Shown here: positions 1 to 12,212 of the stretch, piece after piece
Layout: each line of letters opens with the position of its first letter
How positions within the stretch are numbered: the stretch's first letter is position 1
From: Azorinus chamasolen
Taxonomy: Eukaryota > Mollusca > Bivalvia > Cardiida > Solecurtidae
Direction of reading: 5' to 3'
Length of the DNA stretch: 64,000 nt
NCBI GenBank assembly: GCA_963576725.1
Contig: OY755243.1
Coordinates: 36,059,846 to 36,123,845, forward strand
The notes under the pieces: model-generated
Told to the model about the DNA's origin: nothing
Databases searched by the model: none
Seen by the model: the letters and a program-made list of their open reading frames with translations, nothing else
Program-made: the position numbers and the translations under genes

Positions 1-1175
1 AAATAGCCTATGTGGTAATGGGTTAATATAAGATGACACCAGTGTAATGGCTTTTGCAAGCAGCACATATCAAGAGCAGAGGTCTCGAAGCAGGGTCTTC
101 ACTGCCAGTCATCCAAAATTCTCTAGAAAATTTATGCTTTTCATACTGAATAGAATCTATAGTAAAATGCTGATGGGCATTGCCGCCTGAAATTGTATCA
201 TTCAGTGAGCTAAAATTGTATACTTCTTGCAATTCACTTTTCATTAATCTTTAGAATTCTACATGCAAATGTGCGATGAATATTTGGAACCACAGAGCAA
301 TAGATAAGGGTGCATATTCAAACACTAAAATGGTCACTTCTCCACCAGCTCCTATGGTGTGACTACTCTTTAGAATCATCTTAAAGAGATGATTCTAAAG
401 ACAGGTTACAACAAAGAGTTTGGTGGAGAAATAAGGGTGCTATTTTTGAAAATGTTAAAACTTATGCATCTTATGATTATCTGGGCCTCTGGATCCAGAT
501 GATGTGCCAAGTAACTTGGCATCTCATAACAATCCAGAATGTCACTTTGATCTTCACTTAAAAGCAAAATGGAAGGAAACATTCTTTAAAAGTTTAGAGA
601 GCAATTTGCTAGCATGATAACAGTTAAAAAACTTAAATTGAAAGAACACATATTGCCCTCTGCAATCATATACATGTAAGACCGAAATTGTTTTTACATA
701 ACCCTTACTCCATATGTACACCTTGTAATGTCTTTGCAAACAGAGTAAGGTCTGCTCTGTTTGCTTATGGAATTATATAGATCTGATTCTACAATTTTTA
801 CAAGGGCCAAAACATCTTTTGTTCATATGCCACTATAAATAATATGCTAATCAACTGTCATTATTATTTCATACATGAATATTCATGGAGTAAAAAGTTA
901 AGACAAACTTCTACAAATTCATGAGATTTGCAGAGGATAACATTTAGCTGCAATTTACAGGTATTAAGACAAGGAAACACATCTAGAACAGACATAACAG
1001 GCACAAAGATACATGTCATAGCATGCATGAGATACAAGGTGACTGTTCAATATGAGTGCAGATATGCCATGCAAGTATCACTGCATGAGGTCAACCTACT
1101 TTCTACGACTCTGCCCTGAAACAGAGAGTGATTGGATGAGTGTCTCAGACTAGGACATATGATGGACAGCTCACC
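1..1175. other. Intron/non-coding, old MITE remnants
   Basis: I see no gene here. The first 250 nt match the end of a B-type palindromic MITE (AATAGCCTATG-GGTAATGGGTTAA at the very start). A small hairpin (AGAATCATCT/AGATGATTCT) lies at 372-400. A damaged A-type MITE covers about 590-905: the arms around GCAAACAGAGTAAGGTCTGC at 735-765 and a TGAATATTCATG end are readable. Confidence 0.5.
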
Positions 1176-1409
1176 TTAACCCTTTCCCTCATGAATATTT
1201 ATACAAGGATTCATGACTTCAGGAACTTAATTTTTACAATGCCCTATGAACAAGTTAAGTTTTGCCCATTTCAGAATCAGTAGAATCAGATCTATGTAAT
1301 TTAGTAAGAAAAACAGCAGACTCTGACCACACAGTGCCTATAGGAGCCATCTGATCTGGGTCTACTCTTTGCAAAGACATGGGAAAGGGTGTATGAGGGA
1401 AAGGGTTAA
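1176..1409. mobile_element. A-type palindromic MITE (TTAA)
   Basis: TTAA followed by CCCTTTCCCTCATGAATA, and at the other end TATGAGGGAAAGGG followed by TTAA. The terminal CCC and TTAA target fit piggyBac-type non-autonomous elements. The inner arms are degraded on the left (GACTCTGACCAC) but keep GGAGCCATCTGATCTGGGTC on the right. Confidence 0.7.
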
Positions 1410-1802
1410 CAGGCTTCACCAAAAGAAAAGATATTTCTAATAAAACTATCCTCTGAAAATGGTCTGCACTGTAAACAATTTGATTAAATAAATATAGCCA
1501 AACAACGGGTTAAATTTACCTTACATAAAAGTTTTTTACCATGTTAACATCAGTACAAAGCATTAGTCATTATAACAATCATAGTCTGCCTGAACCTGAA
1601 ATACAGTCTGAAGTGATCACTAAATCTAATTGTTAATCTTTAACCTTTTCCATAATATAAACGCTATTTTATGCCCTTGAAAACATAGAAGACCCAGATC
1701 ACATGGCTTCTGCAGGAGTCATATAATTAGGGTCTACTCTGTTTGCTTATGAATATATAATTGATCTGACTGTACAGTTTCTACAGTACCAAAAAGCCTT
1801 TT

Positions 1803-2032
1803 TTAACCCTTTCCTCCATAGGCTATTTTTTAGACCCAACCTCTTCGAATGAATCTACCCAAAAGGAGCATTTACAAGAGAAAAGTAAAATTTTAGAATT
1901 TTGTGGTTTGAAACCATTGTGATAAATAGAGTATTTGCTCCTATAGGAGCAAATGCTCTATTTATCACAATGGTTTCCAAAAGTGGTTATTACAGAGGCG
2001 TAGAAAGGCGTATTTATGGAGGAAAGGGTTAA
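1803..2032. mobile_element. B-type palindromic MITE (TTAA)
   Basis: TTAA-CCCTTTCCTCCATAGGC at the left and the reverse complement GGAGGAAAGGG-TTAA at the right. The centre is a near-perfect fold-back of about 32-nt arms (AAACCATTGTGATAAATAGA paired with its complement), with GCTCCTATAGGAGC at the turn. This is the archetype for the B copies listed below. Confidence 0.8.
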
Positions 2033-2387
2033 AATTCATCTAAGAAATGTTCATGATGTCTTTATTTCTAACATGAAATAGATTAAGATCGCCTTTGAAT
2101 GGCAAATGTTCAAAGTGATAAGGCCCATCATTGTTTAACAAGCAGAGTACATGTACATTCAGTATGAAAGGGTATAAGTTGTGAGAGGACTTTAATGAAA
2201 GACAGTGTAGACACTTAGTTTACAGTGTTGGCAAATGCCATTAACTTGTATACTGAATTCAAAGTGTTAAGGGGCCACCTGCTTTTAAAGATTTCCATTT
2301 CTATTTGCTACTTGGAGTACTTATTTTCTAAATGAGTCGAGGATGAGGCGAGGAAAACTGATAGATAATCCATGGGATACTGTAACA

Positions 2388-3380
2388 ACGCCCACACCCC
2401 ATGATACTGACAGGCAACCCCCACACTACTGACGGGCAACCAACCACGATATGACAGGCAAGCCATGGGACAGAAGGTATCTCCTGGGATACTAATAGGC
2501 AATGCCTGCAATACTGACAGGCAATGCATACAATACTAATAAACAATACTTGAGCTACTGACATCCAACCCCTGTGATACTGAAAGGCAACACCTTTGAT
2601 ATTGATAGGCAAGCCCTGTGATACTGACATGGTATGTCTGGGCTACCATGTACTCTCTAAAATCCTGATAGGCAATGCCTGGGACACTGACTGGCAGCCA
2701 CTGGGATACTGACTGGCAACCACTGGGATACTAACAGGTATCACATGGGATACTGACAGACAACTTGTTGGGTAATGGCATGTAACACTTGGGATACTGA
2801 CAGACAATCCCTAGGATACTTACAGGTAATCCCTAGGATACTGACAAACAATACATAGGATACTGACATGTAACTCCAGGAAAATGACAAACACCACCTA
2901 GGATACTGACAGGTAATCCCTAGGATAGTGACAAACAACACATATGATACTGGCAGGTAATCCCTAGGATACTGACAAACAACACATAGGATACTGACAG
3001 GCAATCCCTAGGATACTGACAAACACCACCAAGGATATTGACAGGTAATTTCAAGGATACTGACAAACACCACCTAGGATACTGACAGGTAATCCCTAGG
3101 ATACAGACAAACAACATATAGGATACTGACAGGTAATCCCTAGGATATTGACAAACACCACCTATGATACTGACAGGTAATCTCTAGGATACTGACAAAC
3201 AACACCTATGATACTGACAGGTAACACCTGGGTACTGACTAGCAACCACTGGGATAGTGATAGGTAACACCTGGGATGCTGACATGAAACACTTGGGATA
3301 CTGACATGCAATACCTAGGGTAATGACAAGTAACACCTAGGATACTGACAGGCAATTCCTAGGATACTGACAGGTAATTG
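2388..3380. repeat. Minisatellite, about 22-bp unit
   Basis: Diverged tandem units of the form GGATACTGACAGGTAATCCC. In the right half they alternate with GGATACTGACAAACAACAC, so the working period there is about 44 bp. Open frames across it (Val-Ser-Gln-type repeats on the minus strand) are by-products of the repeat and not genes. Confidence 0.85.
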
Positions 3381-3526
3381 CATGATTCTTCTGTTCTCAT
3401 ATAAAAGCTGATACACAAAAAACCCAAAAACATTAAAATCTAAACCTGGAAAAGCAGTACATTAATCTAAATCTGGAAAAGCAATTATAAACAGCTATTA
3501 ATAGTAGTGTTTTTATGGTTACTAAC

Positions 3527-3655
3527 CTGAGAACTGTTTGCCTGGGGCAGGTGCTGGTGAGGGTGGACCCTCTGATAAGGGAGTAATCTCCCGGCGGAAC
3601 TGCTGCGTGGCTTCTTCCTCCGTATGCTCTGTGCCCTTCGTCTTAGGAATGCCCC
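3527..3655 (-). CDS. Exon 14: acidic/Pro-rich linker (last exon in window)
   Basis: 129 nt from a TGTTTTCCAG acceptor to a GTTAGT donor, leaving one base, so the gene continues below position 1. The translation (GIPKTKGTEHTEEEATQQ, then FRREITPLSEGPPSPAPAPG) is low in hydrophobics and probably a disordered linker. No further exon could be recognised between here and position 1. Confidence 0.85.
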
Positions 3656-4141
3656 CTGGAAAACAGAAAATCAAAAAGTACTGTTATCTAGTAATTGTAT
3701 ACTAATATTGTTGTCTAATTCAATTCTCAAATTCATTTTTTCTTCCTGTTCTTTTCAACAAAATAGTCATAGTGTCAAACAGTGATGAGACACCTAATTA
3801 CTTGACATCTTACTTGGATAAAAACTGTTTGCAAAGGATATCATGGATTCATCCATCGCGCTGAAAGAGTTAACAGCTCTGAAATAGCTGTTAAAAATGC
3901 ATGGTTCATAATATACAGAGAAACCAAATGTGCTTGTGACATCGCATCACTCAAAGGTTGCAGCTTCATGTGATGTATGTACATGGAAAGTATAATGTCT
4001 CTACCTCTAACAGTTCAAAAGCTATGACCTAGGTTTCAGACAGAAACAAACAGACAAACAAAAAGACAGACAGGCCAAAAATAACATGCCCCCAATCTAG
4101 ATCTTGAAGCAAAGAAATATGGAATTGTGTCTTTGACATAA

Positions 4142-4388
4142 TTAACCCTTTCCGTCATACAAATGCCTTTTCATGCATCTGCAAACAGAGTAGACCCAGA
4201 TCAAATGGCTTCTACAGGAGCCGTCTGATCAAGGCCTGCTCTGTTTGCTTATCAAATATTAATAGATCTGACTACAGTTTCTACCACTTCCGTAAAATCC
4301 TGAACATATGCTATTATAAAAATCCAGCTCATTAATATTCATAACATCATAATTCCTTTCATGAATACTGAACAAGGAAAAGGTTTAA
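4142..4388. mobile_element. A-type palindromic MITE (TTAA)
   Basis: The left end is TTAACCCTTTCCGTCATAC. The core GCAAACAGAGTAGACCCAGA pairs with GGCCTGCTCTGTTTGC, and an AT-rich right part ends AAGGAAAAGGTTTAA. The arms differ at several bases (AAATGGCTTCT against AGGAGCCGTCT), so this copy is older. Confidence 0.7.
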
Positions 4389-4533
4389 CTGAATATCTTA
4401 AAAAAACAGCTCACCTATATTTAGTATTCAATATATTTTGTTTGCATAAAATTCATTTTATAGAAATCATGTTCTTAACAGTAATGTAATGCTTTATCAA
4501 TCTTATGTCAATAAAATGGTTCTGTAAGAGACT

Positions 4534-4678
4534 TTAACCCTTATCTGATAGATATACCTTTTCACACCTTAGTAAACAGAGTAGACCCAGACCTGTCAAT
4601 CCTTGTCAAAGCCATCTGATCAGAGCCTGCTAATATTTCTTACAGGATTAATTGAATAGCCATAAAGCAAAGGGTTAA
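4534..4678. mobile_element. A-type MITE, internally deleted
   Basis: TTAA at both ends (TTAACCCTTATCTGATA and AAGCAAAGGGTTAA). The hairpin arms survive as AGTAGACCCAGACCTG and GCCATCTGATCAGAGCCTGC. About 100 nt of the usual AT-rich right arm is missing. It lies 45 nt from the exon 13 donor. Confidence 0.65.
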
Positions 4679-4722
4679 TTAATTAAAGTGCATGTGCAAA
4701 CATGAAGAGACAGCCCACTTAC

Positions 4723-4900
4723 ATTCTACGACCTCCGGGTACAGCCAAATGTTCCTGACACCAGTGTCAATAGTTGTGTGAACTCTGCCATCTGCAGTCA
4801 TGCCGATGAACAGTCCTCTCTGGGAGGCTGACTGTATGGTTATGTAGCCCTTGTCTTTGTGGCGCAGAACAAGGAAGTAGGAGTCCTCATCCCTCTTGCC
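4723..4900 (-). CDS. Exon 13: beta-trefoil repeats 5-6
   Basis: 178 nt with an acceptor ending TTATAG and a GTAAGT donor, leaving one base. GKRDEDSYFLVLRHKD closes repeat 5. GYITIQSASQRGLFIGMTAD with GRVHTTIDTG and NIWLYPE make up repeat 6. The Gly-Leu-Phe-Ile-Gly-Met strand and the DGRV turn resemble FGF/IL-1-type or fascin-type trefoils. Confidence 0.9.
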
Positions 4901-5020
4901 CTATAAGGTTTAGCAAGATTCAATGTTAACATTTTCTCTTGTATTATGCATAATGTAGATCATGTTGGCAAGATATTGGTATACTATTTACAGTGGATAA
5001 AAAGTATAATGATAATTGAC

Positions 5021-5075
5021 ATGATGATGATGATGATGATATTGATGATGATGATGATGATGTTGATGATGATGA
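5021..5075. repeat. (ATG/GAT)n microsatellite
   Basis: About 18 GAT units, interrupted by two ATT/GTT changes. Poly-Met and poly-Ser frames over it are artefacts. Confidence 0.9.
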
Positions 5076-5472
5076 AGCAGCCAAGTTACTGGATATTGCA
5101 TTGGGATCAGTCTTGCATAGGTTACCATAATTTTGCAACTTGCATGTAAATAATTAAATAATGGATCATAATCTTAGTGAAAATGACAAAATTGATGATG
5201 ATGTTTCAAGTTGTAAAGTACTGGTATTGTCCCAATACAGTTTAACCCTTTCCCATAAAGATATTTTTAGCACCTTACAAACAGAGTAGACCCTGATCAG
5301 ATACAGGAGCTGTCTGATCAGGGTCTGCTCTGTTTGCTATAAAATAATATAGACTTAACTTAAGGCCATGAATATCCTTGCAATAATAAATTCTTCGATT
5401 AATATTCATTAAGACTGACATTGTATCATTTTAGTACATATTGTGTAGATTAAATAGAAGATGAAACTGTAT

Positions 5473-5675
5473 TTAACCCTTTATCTGATTGAGACGCCTT
5501 TTGCTGCATATGCAAACAGAGCAGAACCAGATCAGATTCCTCCTGTAAGAGCCATCTAACCTGGATCAGCCATTTGCTTGTGGAATTATATTGATTATGA
5601 TTATCATTATACCATTTCTGCCAGTGTTCATGTTGTCATTCCTTTTTACATAAATATTCATCAAGTTAAAGGTTA
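5473..5675. mobile_element. A-type MITE beside exon 12 donor
   Basis: TTAACCCTTTATCTGATTGA begins it and AAGTTAAAGGTTAA ends it. The arms read CCAGATCAGATTCCTCCTG and GAGCCATCTAACCTGGATC. It ends 24 nt from the splice donor of exon 12, the closest MITE to a splice site in the window. Confidence 0.65.
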
Positions 5676-5698
5676 AAAAGGATATCTTCTGAACATAC

Positions 5699-5920
5699 CA
5701 GGCAATCAATTTTGCCGTCCTTTAATCTGATGAAGTTGCCAGGGTTGGCCACGCTCTCAAACATTCTGATGCCACCCGCACTGACTTTGTGAACTCTGAA
5801 CTGGGACTGAGGTCCCCCTCTCCTGCCTTTCCCAGTTAAAGAGTCATCATTCCGGTCAATGTTTATACACTGTGTCTGTGATGTACCCAGCATAATTACA
5901 CCCTTGTTACGGAAACATCC
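5699..5920 (-). CDS. Exon 12: beta-trefoil repeats 4-5
   Basis: 222 nt, phase 0, from a TGTTGCAG acceptor to a GTATGT donor. Repeat 4 runs from GVIMLGTSQTQCINIDRNDD to QSQFRVHKV. Repeat 5 begins IRMFESVANPGNFIRLKDGK, very close to repeat 3 (LLESVKNP), so this half of the region clearly repeats. A TTAA-flanked MITE begins about 24 nt past the donor. Confidence 0.91.
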
Positions 5921-6212
5921 CTGCAACATAAACCTAAACTCTTATCATTCTGCTAAAGAAACAACTGCTGCTAAATTTTAACAAATTAACTCTTTTAAAA
6001 AAGCAATATCTCTAAATGAGAAGTTGATGTACTTGCAATTCATCTGATTACAAACTGTTTGAATTTATCAAACATCAATAATAAACATACTGGCAGTCTA
6101 TAGCAAGAAATACTAAATACAGAAGTTTAAAGAATAGTTACTGAAAATTCTTATCTTTATTGTCTGATATGAAACATAAAACTCCATAACATAAAACTCT
6201 ATACAAACTAAC

Positions 6213-6389
6213 CTTTGCGTAGACATAAAATCTCCGAGAGGGCTCCTTATCAAGTATACCCCTGACCTCCCCAGGGGCTCCATTGGCCCCAATTGTGACA
6301 AACTGTAGAGGATTCTTCACAGATTCTAGTAGACTTGTCCTGTCCTGCTGGGCCCTAACACGGAATTCACAGTATGGACCACCCTTTCC
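6213..6389 (-). CDS. Exon 11: beta-trefoil repeats 2-3
   Basis: 177 nt, phase 0 at both ends, with a CTATTGCAG acceptor and a GTTAGT donor. GKGGPYCEFRVRAQ ends repeat 2; SLLESVKNPLQFVTIGANG opens repeat 3, which ends at RRFYVYAK. The repeat boundary lies inside the exon, so exons and repeats are out of register. Confidence 0.9.
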
Positions 6390-6949
6390 CTGCAATAGCA
6401 GCAATAAATAGCATCATAGTCTATATTCAGCAAATCAAGTTTAAACTTTACTACATGTGTCACAAGCCAGGTCTTTGGGGTACTGCAAATGTTGTAGAAC
6501 AAGATCTGATCTCTCTGATGTGGAAGAAATAAAAAAAAACATACAGATGAAGGTCAACATGTGTATATATTCTGATCAGACATCAAGTGTATTTAACTGT
6601 GACTGAACTGGATCTAAACTTTGCAAAGCTAAGAACAAAAGTCTGTTCTAATGGTTCAGCTCAATGACTAACCTAACATCATACAGAACATAAGTTCTAA
6701 TAGGATGTATCTCCTGAAATTTGTGTAAATTTATTGAAAACGAATTTATAGCACAGTAACAAACATCCTAACCTAAATGCCCAATACACTATTAGTGCAT
6801 TTTAAATAATAAACCAGAAAAGTGTGTCTGTAAGACACAGCGATGCCCCCATGGTGGTGCTTGACAATGAAACAAGAGTGTTCAGAGGAACCAGTAGATA
6901 AAGAGTTATTGTTCGGACAAGAAAATATGAAAAAGGGGAATAACTCAAA

Positions 6950-9809
6950 CTAGAAAATTGTGTCTGCAAGACACAGCGATGCCCCCGTGTAGGTGCTTGC
7001 CTAGCTGCACTTAAAATTCCTAAGTAATTTGACCATGATCTTGGACTTGCGGGCAGCATGGGCCGGGTGCGTAATGAAAGTATGGATGGTGTTTAATGTG
7101 TTTATGCAATTCCATGCTAATAGCTATAGCGGTTAGTGAGATATAAGACGATGAAAAAACTGTGACAACCAACTGCACATAAAAGTCCTAAGTCATTTGA
7201 CCTTGATCTTGGGCTTGCAAGCAGCAAGGCCCGGGTGTGTAATGAAAGTATGGATGGTGTTGAATGTGTATATGCAATTTGATGCCAATAGCTATAGGGG
7301 TTAGTGAGATATAAGACAATGAAAAAACTGTGACAACCAACTACACGTAAAATTCCTAAGTCATTTGACCTTGACATTGGGCCTTGGGGCAGCATGGGTG
7401 AGTGTGCAATGAAAGTATAGATGGTATTTAATGTGTATATGCAATTGCATGCGAATAGCTACAGTGGTTAGGGAGATATAAGACAATGAAACAAGAGGGC
7501 CAGAATGGCCCTGACATCGCTCACCAGGCAATCAGAGGAGAAGATGTTCAAAGTTTTCACTATATGTTTCTAGAGAAAACTGGCCACCCCTGGGGCGGGC
7601 AAATTTTAATCCAAGGGGCATAATTTATACAACTTTTGTAGAGGACTTGAACATGATGCTATGTGCCAAATATGAAAGCTGAGAACCTTCCAGTTTCTGA
7701 GGAAAATATTTTCAAATTTGACACTATATGTTTCTATTGCAAACTGGCTACCCTGGGGCGGGGCCAATTTTGACCCCGGGGGGCATAATTTATATAACTC
7801 TTGTAGAGGACCTGAACATGATGTTATGTGTCAAATATGAAAGCTGAGAACCTTCAAGTTTCTGAGGAGAAGATTTTCAAAGTTGTCACTATATGTTTCT
7901 ATTGAGACATGGCTACCCCTGGCGCGGGGCCAATTTTGACCCCTGGGGCATAATTTACATAACTTTTGTAGAGGACCTGAATATGATTCTATGTGCCAAA
8001 TATGAAAGCTAAGAACCCTGTAGATTTAGAGGAGAAGATTTTCAAAGTTTTCACTATATGTTTCTATTGAAAACTGGCCACCCCTGGGGCGGGGTCAATT
8101 TTGACCCCAGGGGCATAATATATATAACTTTTGTAGAGGACCTGAACATGATGCTATGTGCCAAATATGAAAGCTGAGAACCTTCCAGTTTCAGAGGAGA
8201 AGATGTTCAAAGTTTCACTATATGTTTCTATTGAAAACTGACCACCCCTGGGGCAGGGCCAATTTTGACCCCTGGGGCATAATTTATATAAAGTTTGTAG
8301 AGGACCTGAACATGATGCTCTGTGCCAAATATGAAGCTGAGAACCCTGTAGATTCAGAAGAAAAGATTTTCAAAGTTGTCACTATATATGTTTCTAATGA
8401 AATCTGGCTACCCCTGGGGCGGGGCCAATTTTGACCCCAGGGCCATAATTTATATAACTTTTGTAGAGGACTTGAACATGATGCTATGTGCCAAATATGA
8501 AAGCTGAGAACCCTGTAGATTCAGAGGAGAAGATTTTCAAAGTTGTCACTATATGTTTCTTTTCAAAACTGGCTACCCCTGGGGCGGGGCCAATTTTGAC
8601 CCCAGGGGCATAATTTATATAACTTTTGTAGAGGACCTGAACATGATGCTATGTGCCAAATATGAAGCTGAGAACCCTGTAGATTCAGAGGAGAAGATTT
8701 TCAAAGTTTTACTATATATTTCAATAGAAAACAAGGCACCCCTGGGGCGGGGCCAATTTTGACCCCAGGGGCAAAATTTATATAACTTTTGTAGAGGACC
8801 TAAAGATGATGCTATGTACCAAAGATGAAAGCTGAGAACCCTGTAGATTCAGAGGAGAAGATTTTTAAAGGTTCAAATTGTTGACGCCAGACGACGGACG
8901 ACGCACAACGCACGACGGACGACGACGGTCATCAAGTGATCACAAAAGCTCACCCTGAGCACAAAAGTGCTCTGGTGAGCTAAAAACTGTGACAACCAAC
9001 TGCACGTAAAATTCCTAAGCCATTTGACCTTGACATTGGGTTTTCGGGCAGCATGGGTGGGTGTGCAATGAAAGTACATATGGTATTTAATGTGTATATG
9101 CAATTCCATGTGAATAGCTACAGTGGTAAGGGAGATATAAGACGATGAAAACACTGTGACAACCAACTGCATGTAAATGTGACAACTAACTGCACGTAAA
9201 ATTTCCAAGAAATTCCTAAGTCATTTGACCTTGACATTGGGCTTGCGGGCAACATGGGTTGGGTGTGCAATGAAGGTACAGATGGTATTTAATGTGTATA
9301 TGCAATTCCATGCGAGTAGCTACAGTAGTTAGGGAGATATAAGACGATGAAAAAACTGTGACAGCCAACTGCACGTAAAATTTCCAAGTCATTTGACCTT
9401 GACCTTGGGCTTGTGGGCAGCATGGGCTGGATGCGCAATTAAAGTATGGATGGTGTTTAATGTGCATATGCAATTCCATGGCAATAGCTACGGTGGTTAG
9501 GGAGAAATAAGACAATGAAAAAACTGTGACAACCAACTGCACGTAAATCTTCCTAGTCATTTGACCTTGACCTTGGACCTGCGGGCAGCACAGGAGGGGT
9601 GCCAAATGATAGCACAGACGGTAATTGATCTGTTTGTGAAGTTTCATGTGTATAAGTGTAGAAATTACTGACTTACAACACTTGAAAAACTGTAACAACC
9701 AACTGCACCTAAAAGAGTGACACAGGGACAGACAGACAGACGGTCAGACAGACGGACAGACATATGCAAAACATAATGCCCCCTGACTATCGTCAACGGG
9801 GGCATAAAA
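6950..9809 (+). mobile_element. Tandem-core element, middle of nest
   Basis: Left end CTAGAAAATTGTGTCTGC with hairpin TGTCT/AGACA, subterminal GATGCCCCC; right end CAACGGGGGCATAAAAA. The core is units of about 190-200 bp (GCAATTCCATGCGAATAGCT, AAACTGTGACAACCAACTGC). It sits in the outer element at AATAACTC/TATTGATGC, where uninterrupted copies read AATAACTCCAAAAATATTG. Confidence 0.75.
7491..8984 (+). mobile_element. Tandem-core element, GCTCACC family, innermost
   Basis: Left end ACAAGAGGGCCAGAATGGCC (hairpin) then CGCTCACC. The core is eight units of about 165 bp containing CCCCTGGGGCGGGGCCAATT. Right end CTCACCCTGAGCAC...TCTGGTGAGCTAAAA, which folds on itself. The flanks GACAATGAA and ACTGTGACAACC rejoin into the unit of the host element, proving insertion. 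Confidence 0.8.
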
Positions 9810-10609
9810 ATATTGATGCTAAAGTTATGGTCCTTGTGCATGACACTTCCTCACATCACGCTTGTTCAATATGTGAGGTTTGAAATCAATTGAACCTGTA
9901 GATAAAAAGTCATTGTCGTGACAAGAAAATATGAAAAAGGGGAATAACTAAAAACATATTGATGCTAGAGTTATGGCCCTTGTGCATGACACTTCCTCTC
10001 GTCATGCTTGTTTAATATAAGAAGTTTGAAATCAATTGAACCATTAGATAAAGAGTTATTGTCCGGACCAAAAAAATATGGAAAAGGGGAATAACTCCAA
10101 AAATAGTGATGCTAGAGTTATGGCCCTTGTGCAAGACATTTCCTCTCATCATGCTTGTTCCATGCGTGAAATTTGAAAGCTCTATAATGATCAGTTTAAC
10201 AATGACAGCCAAAAAAAGAAAGTGTGACGGACAGACAGATGGAGAGACTGACAGACAGACAGAAACAACTGCACATACAAGCGTGACACACAGACAGACA
10301 AGCGTGACACACAGACGGATGGACAGGTAGAAAAAAACATAATGCCCCTTTATCTTCAACGGAGGCATAAAGATGTTAAAGTTAATATTCTTTTATTTGA
10401 CACACCCTTTCTTGATAAAGTTGGGAGAGAAAAAACAAGAGTGAATTTCTTAGGTGCAAAAAATAAAGTTATTGCCCAACAAAACCAAACAGAAGTACAG
10501 ACACTACAGAACTACCACTGTGAAAACAATATCGAGCTGACACTTTTGCAAACAGAAAAGACCCAGTTCAGACTTCTATTTCTTACAAGAACATTCAAGA
10601 AATAAAGGG

Positions 10610-10857
10610 TTAACCCTTTCCTTCATATAAATGCCTTTTCACACCTATGCAAACAGGGTCGATCCAGATCTGACAGTTCCTAAAGGAGCTGTCTGATCAG
10701 GGTCTGCTCTGTTTGCTTATATGATATGATATAGATCTGATTCTACAAGTTTTGTCAATGCAAAAAATCTAGAAACATTTACATAATAAATATTCAGCTA
10801 ATACATATTCATGATGTCATTATTTCTTACATGAATATTGATCACTTAAAGGGTTAA
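10610..10857. mobile_element. A-type palindromic MITE (TTAA)
   Basis: A full-length copy: TTAACCCTTTCCTTCATATA at the left, CACTTAAAGGGTTAA at the right. Arms CCAGATCTGACAGTTCCTA and GGAGCTGTCTGATCAGGG. Left of it another right end (AATAAAGGGTTAA) shares the same TTAA, so two copies lie head to tail. Confidence 0.75.
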
Positions 10858-11083
10858 CAGATCAGAAAAATAGATTTCATCCACTCATTTATTCATTAAC
10901 TTTGATGTGAGGAAAGTTAAACAGTGTCGACCAAGTAAGCAGGAAATCACTTAACTAGCATTTCTAAACAGTGATGGCCCAGATCAAAGGGCTAATAGAG
11001 GAGCACTCGGATCAGGGTCTCTTCTATTTTCCACATAAATATATTTCTCACAAGTTTTACCCTTTCATACAAAGTGGACTGCT

Positions 11084-11289
11084 TTAACCTGATAGTGCCT
11101 TTTAACGTCTTTGAAAACACAGTAGACCCAGGTCAGACGACTCATGTAAGAGCCATCTGATAAGGGTCTGCTCTGATTACTTATGGAATTAAACCTGATC
11201 ACACACATTCCTGCATTCATAAGCATTTATAAATTTATATTCAAATTGTCATTATTTCTAACATGAATATTCATGATGCAAAGGGTTAA
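11084..11289. mobile_element. A-type palindromic MITE (TTAA)
   Basis: Starts TTAACCTGATAGTGCC and ends TGCAAAGGGTTAA. Arms ACCCAGGTCAGACGACTC and GAGCCATCTGATAAGGGTC. It lies 60 nt downstream of the exon 10 donor. Confidence 0.65.
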
Positions 11290-11349
11290 ACAATGAGCAA
11301 ATATTCCATATTCTAATTGTTAGATGAAGAAAACAAGTTGTTTACTTAC

Positions 11350-11453
11350 GGCCCCTGATATATGGCCGCTATCTATTGCCAGGCAGTTGTTAGGATTCAG
11401 AAACACAGAAAACATCGCCTTCATTGCCTTCTTTGGAATGACTTTGAATATAC
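11350..11453 (-). CDS. Exon 10: beta-trefoil repeats 1-2
   Basis: 104 nt with a TCTGCAG acceptor and a GTAAGT donor. It closes repeat 1 with CIFKVIPKK and opens repeat 2 with AMFSVFLNPNNCLAIDSGHI. The IFKV motif recurs as EFRV, FYVY, FRVH and FLVL in later repeats. No stop codon and exact phase fit to both neighbours. Confidence 0.88.
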
Positions 11454-11662
11454 CTGCAGATAGATTTAAGTTCATAACGCTGATCCTACTAATTGCGACC
11501 TGACTCGCATATGAAAACAGCTTGGGGTAACTTGGCATCTCATCAGGATCCAATGTTTCACTGCCAGCCTTTATTTCTGAAAAGCATGATCTAATGGGAA
11601 GTAGTAAAGACAGCATCAGACCCAACTCTGAGCAGTCAGTTTTTTTTACAGTGAGATAAAGA

Positions 11663-11848
11663 TTAACCCTTTCCTCATTAAATACGCCTTTCTATGCCTC
11701 TGTAAAAGTCACTTTATAAAACCATTGTGATAAATGGAGCATTTGCTCCTTAGGAGCAAATGCTCTATTTATCACAATGGTTTCAAAATTACAAAATTCT
11801 AAAATTTTCTAGTTAATGCTCCTTTTCAGTAGATTTATTCAAAGAGGT
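11663..11848. mobile_element. B-type MITE, right end lost
   Basis: TTAACCCTTTCCTCATTAAA and the full fold-back (ACCATTGTGATAAATGGAGC and its complement) are present. The sequence stops at TTCAAAGAGGTCGG, before the TAGGCTA-type terminus. From there to about 12,210 lies remnant AAGGTCAAGGTCA-bearing repeat with no ends. Confidence 0.65.
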
Positions 11849-12212
11849 CGGACAAAGTTGCATTGACATTTTCTTTTTCGTGAGGTAAAAGGTCAAGGTC
11901 ATAGTGACTTAAAGCTGGGATGCAATACAACCCCTTCCTAAGATGTTTAACTACATGTATACCAAGTTTGGTGTATGTAAGGCATACAGTACTGAAAATA
12001 TGGCCTGGACCAGGTTGTTCGAGGTCTTCATTAAAGGTCAAGATAAAGATTACAGTAACATAATACTGGTACATGACACACAAACCTTGCTAAGTGGTAA
12101 AAGTTTGATATATGCAAGGCTAATAGTTTACCAAATATGGCCTCGAAAAAGGAACAGGAGAAACAGACAAGGTACAAATCTAGTTTATCAGCAGATTTTT
12201 TAAAAAAGAAGA

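Larger units (their letters stand above)
6812..10371 (+). mobile_element. Tandem-core element, outermost of a three-level nest
   Basis: The left end is GTGTGTCTGTAAGACACAGC (short hairpin) then GATGCCCCC; the right end is GGAGGCATAAAG. Its own core unit (GTTATGGCCCTTGTGCATGA with CACTTCCTCTCATCATGC) appears at 6880-6950 and again at 9810-10200. The two parts are separated by the inserted element. A GACAGACAGA-rich stretch precedes the right end. No protein is encoded. Confidence 0.7.

Noticed and set aside
2308..3117. Cys/Tyr-rich minus-strand frames (VCQYPRDYLSVS-like)
   Set aside because: Produced by the 22-bp minisatellite.
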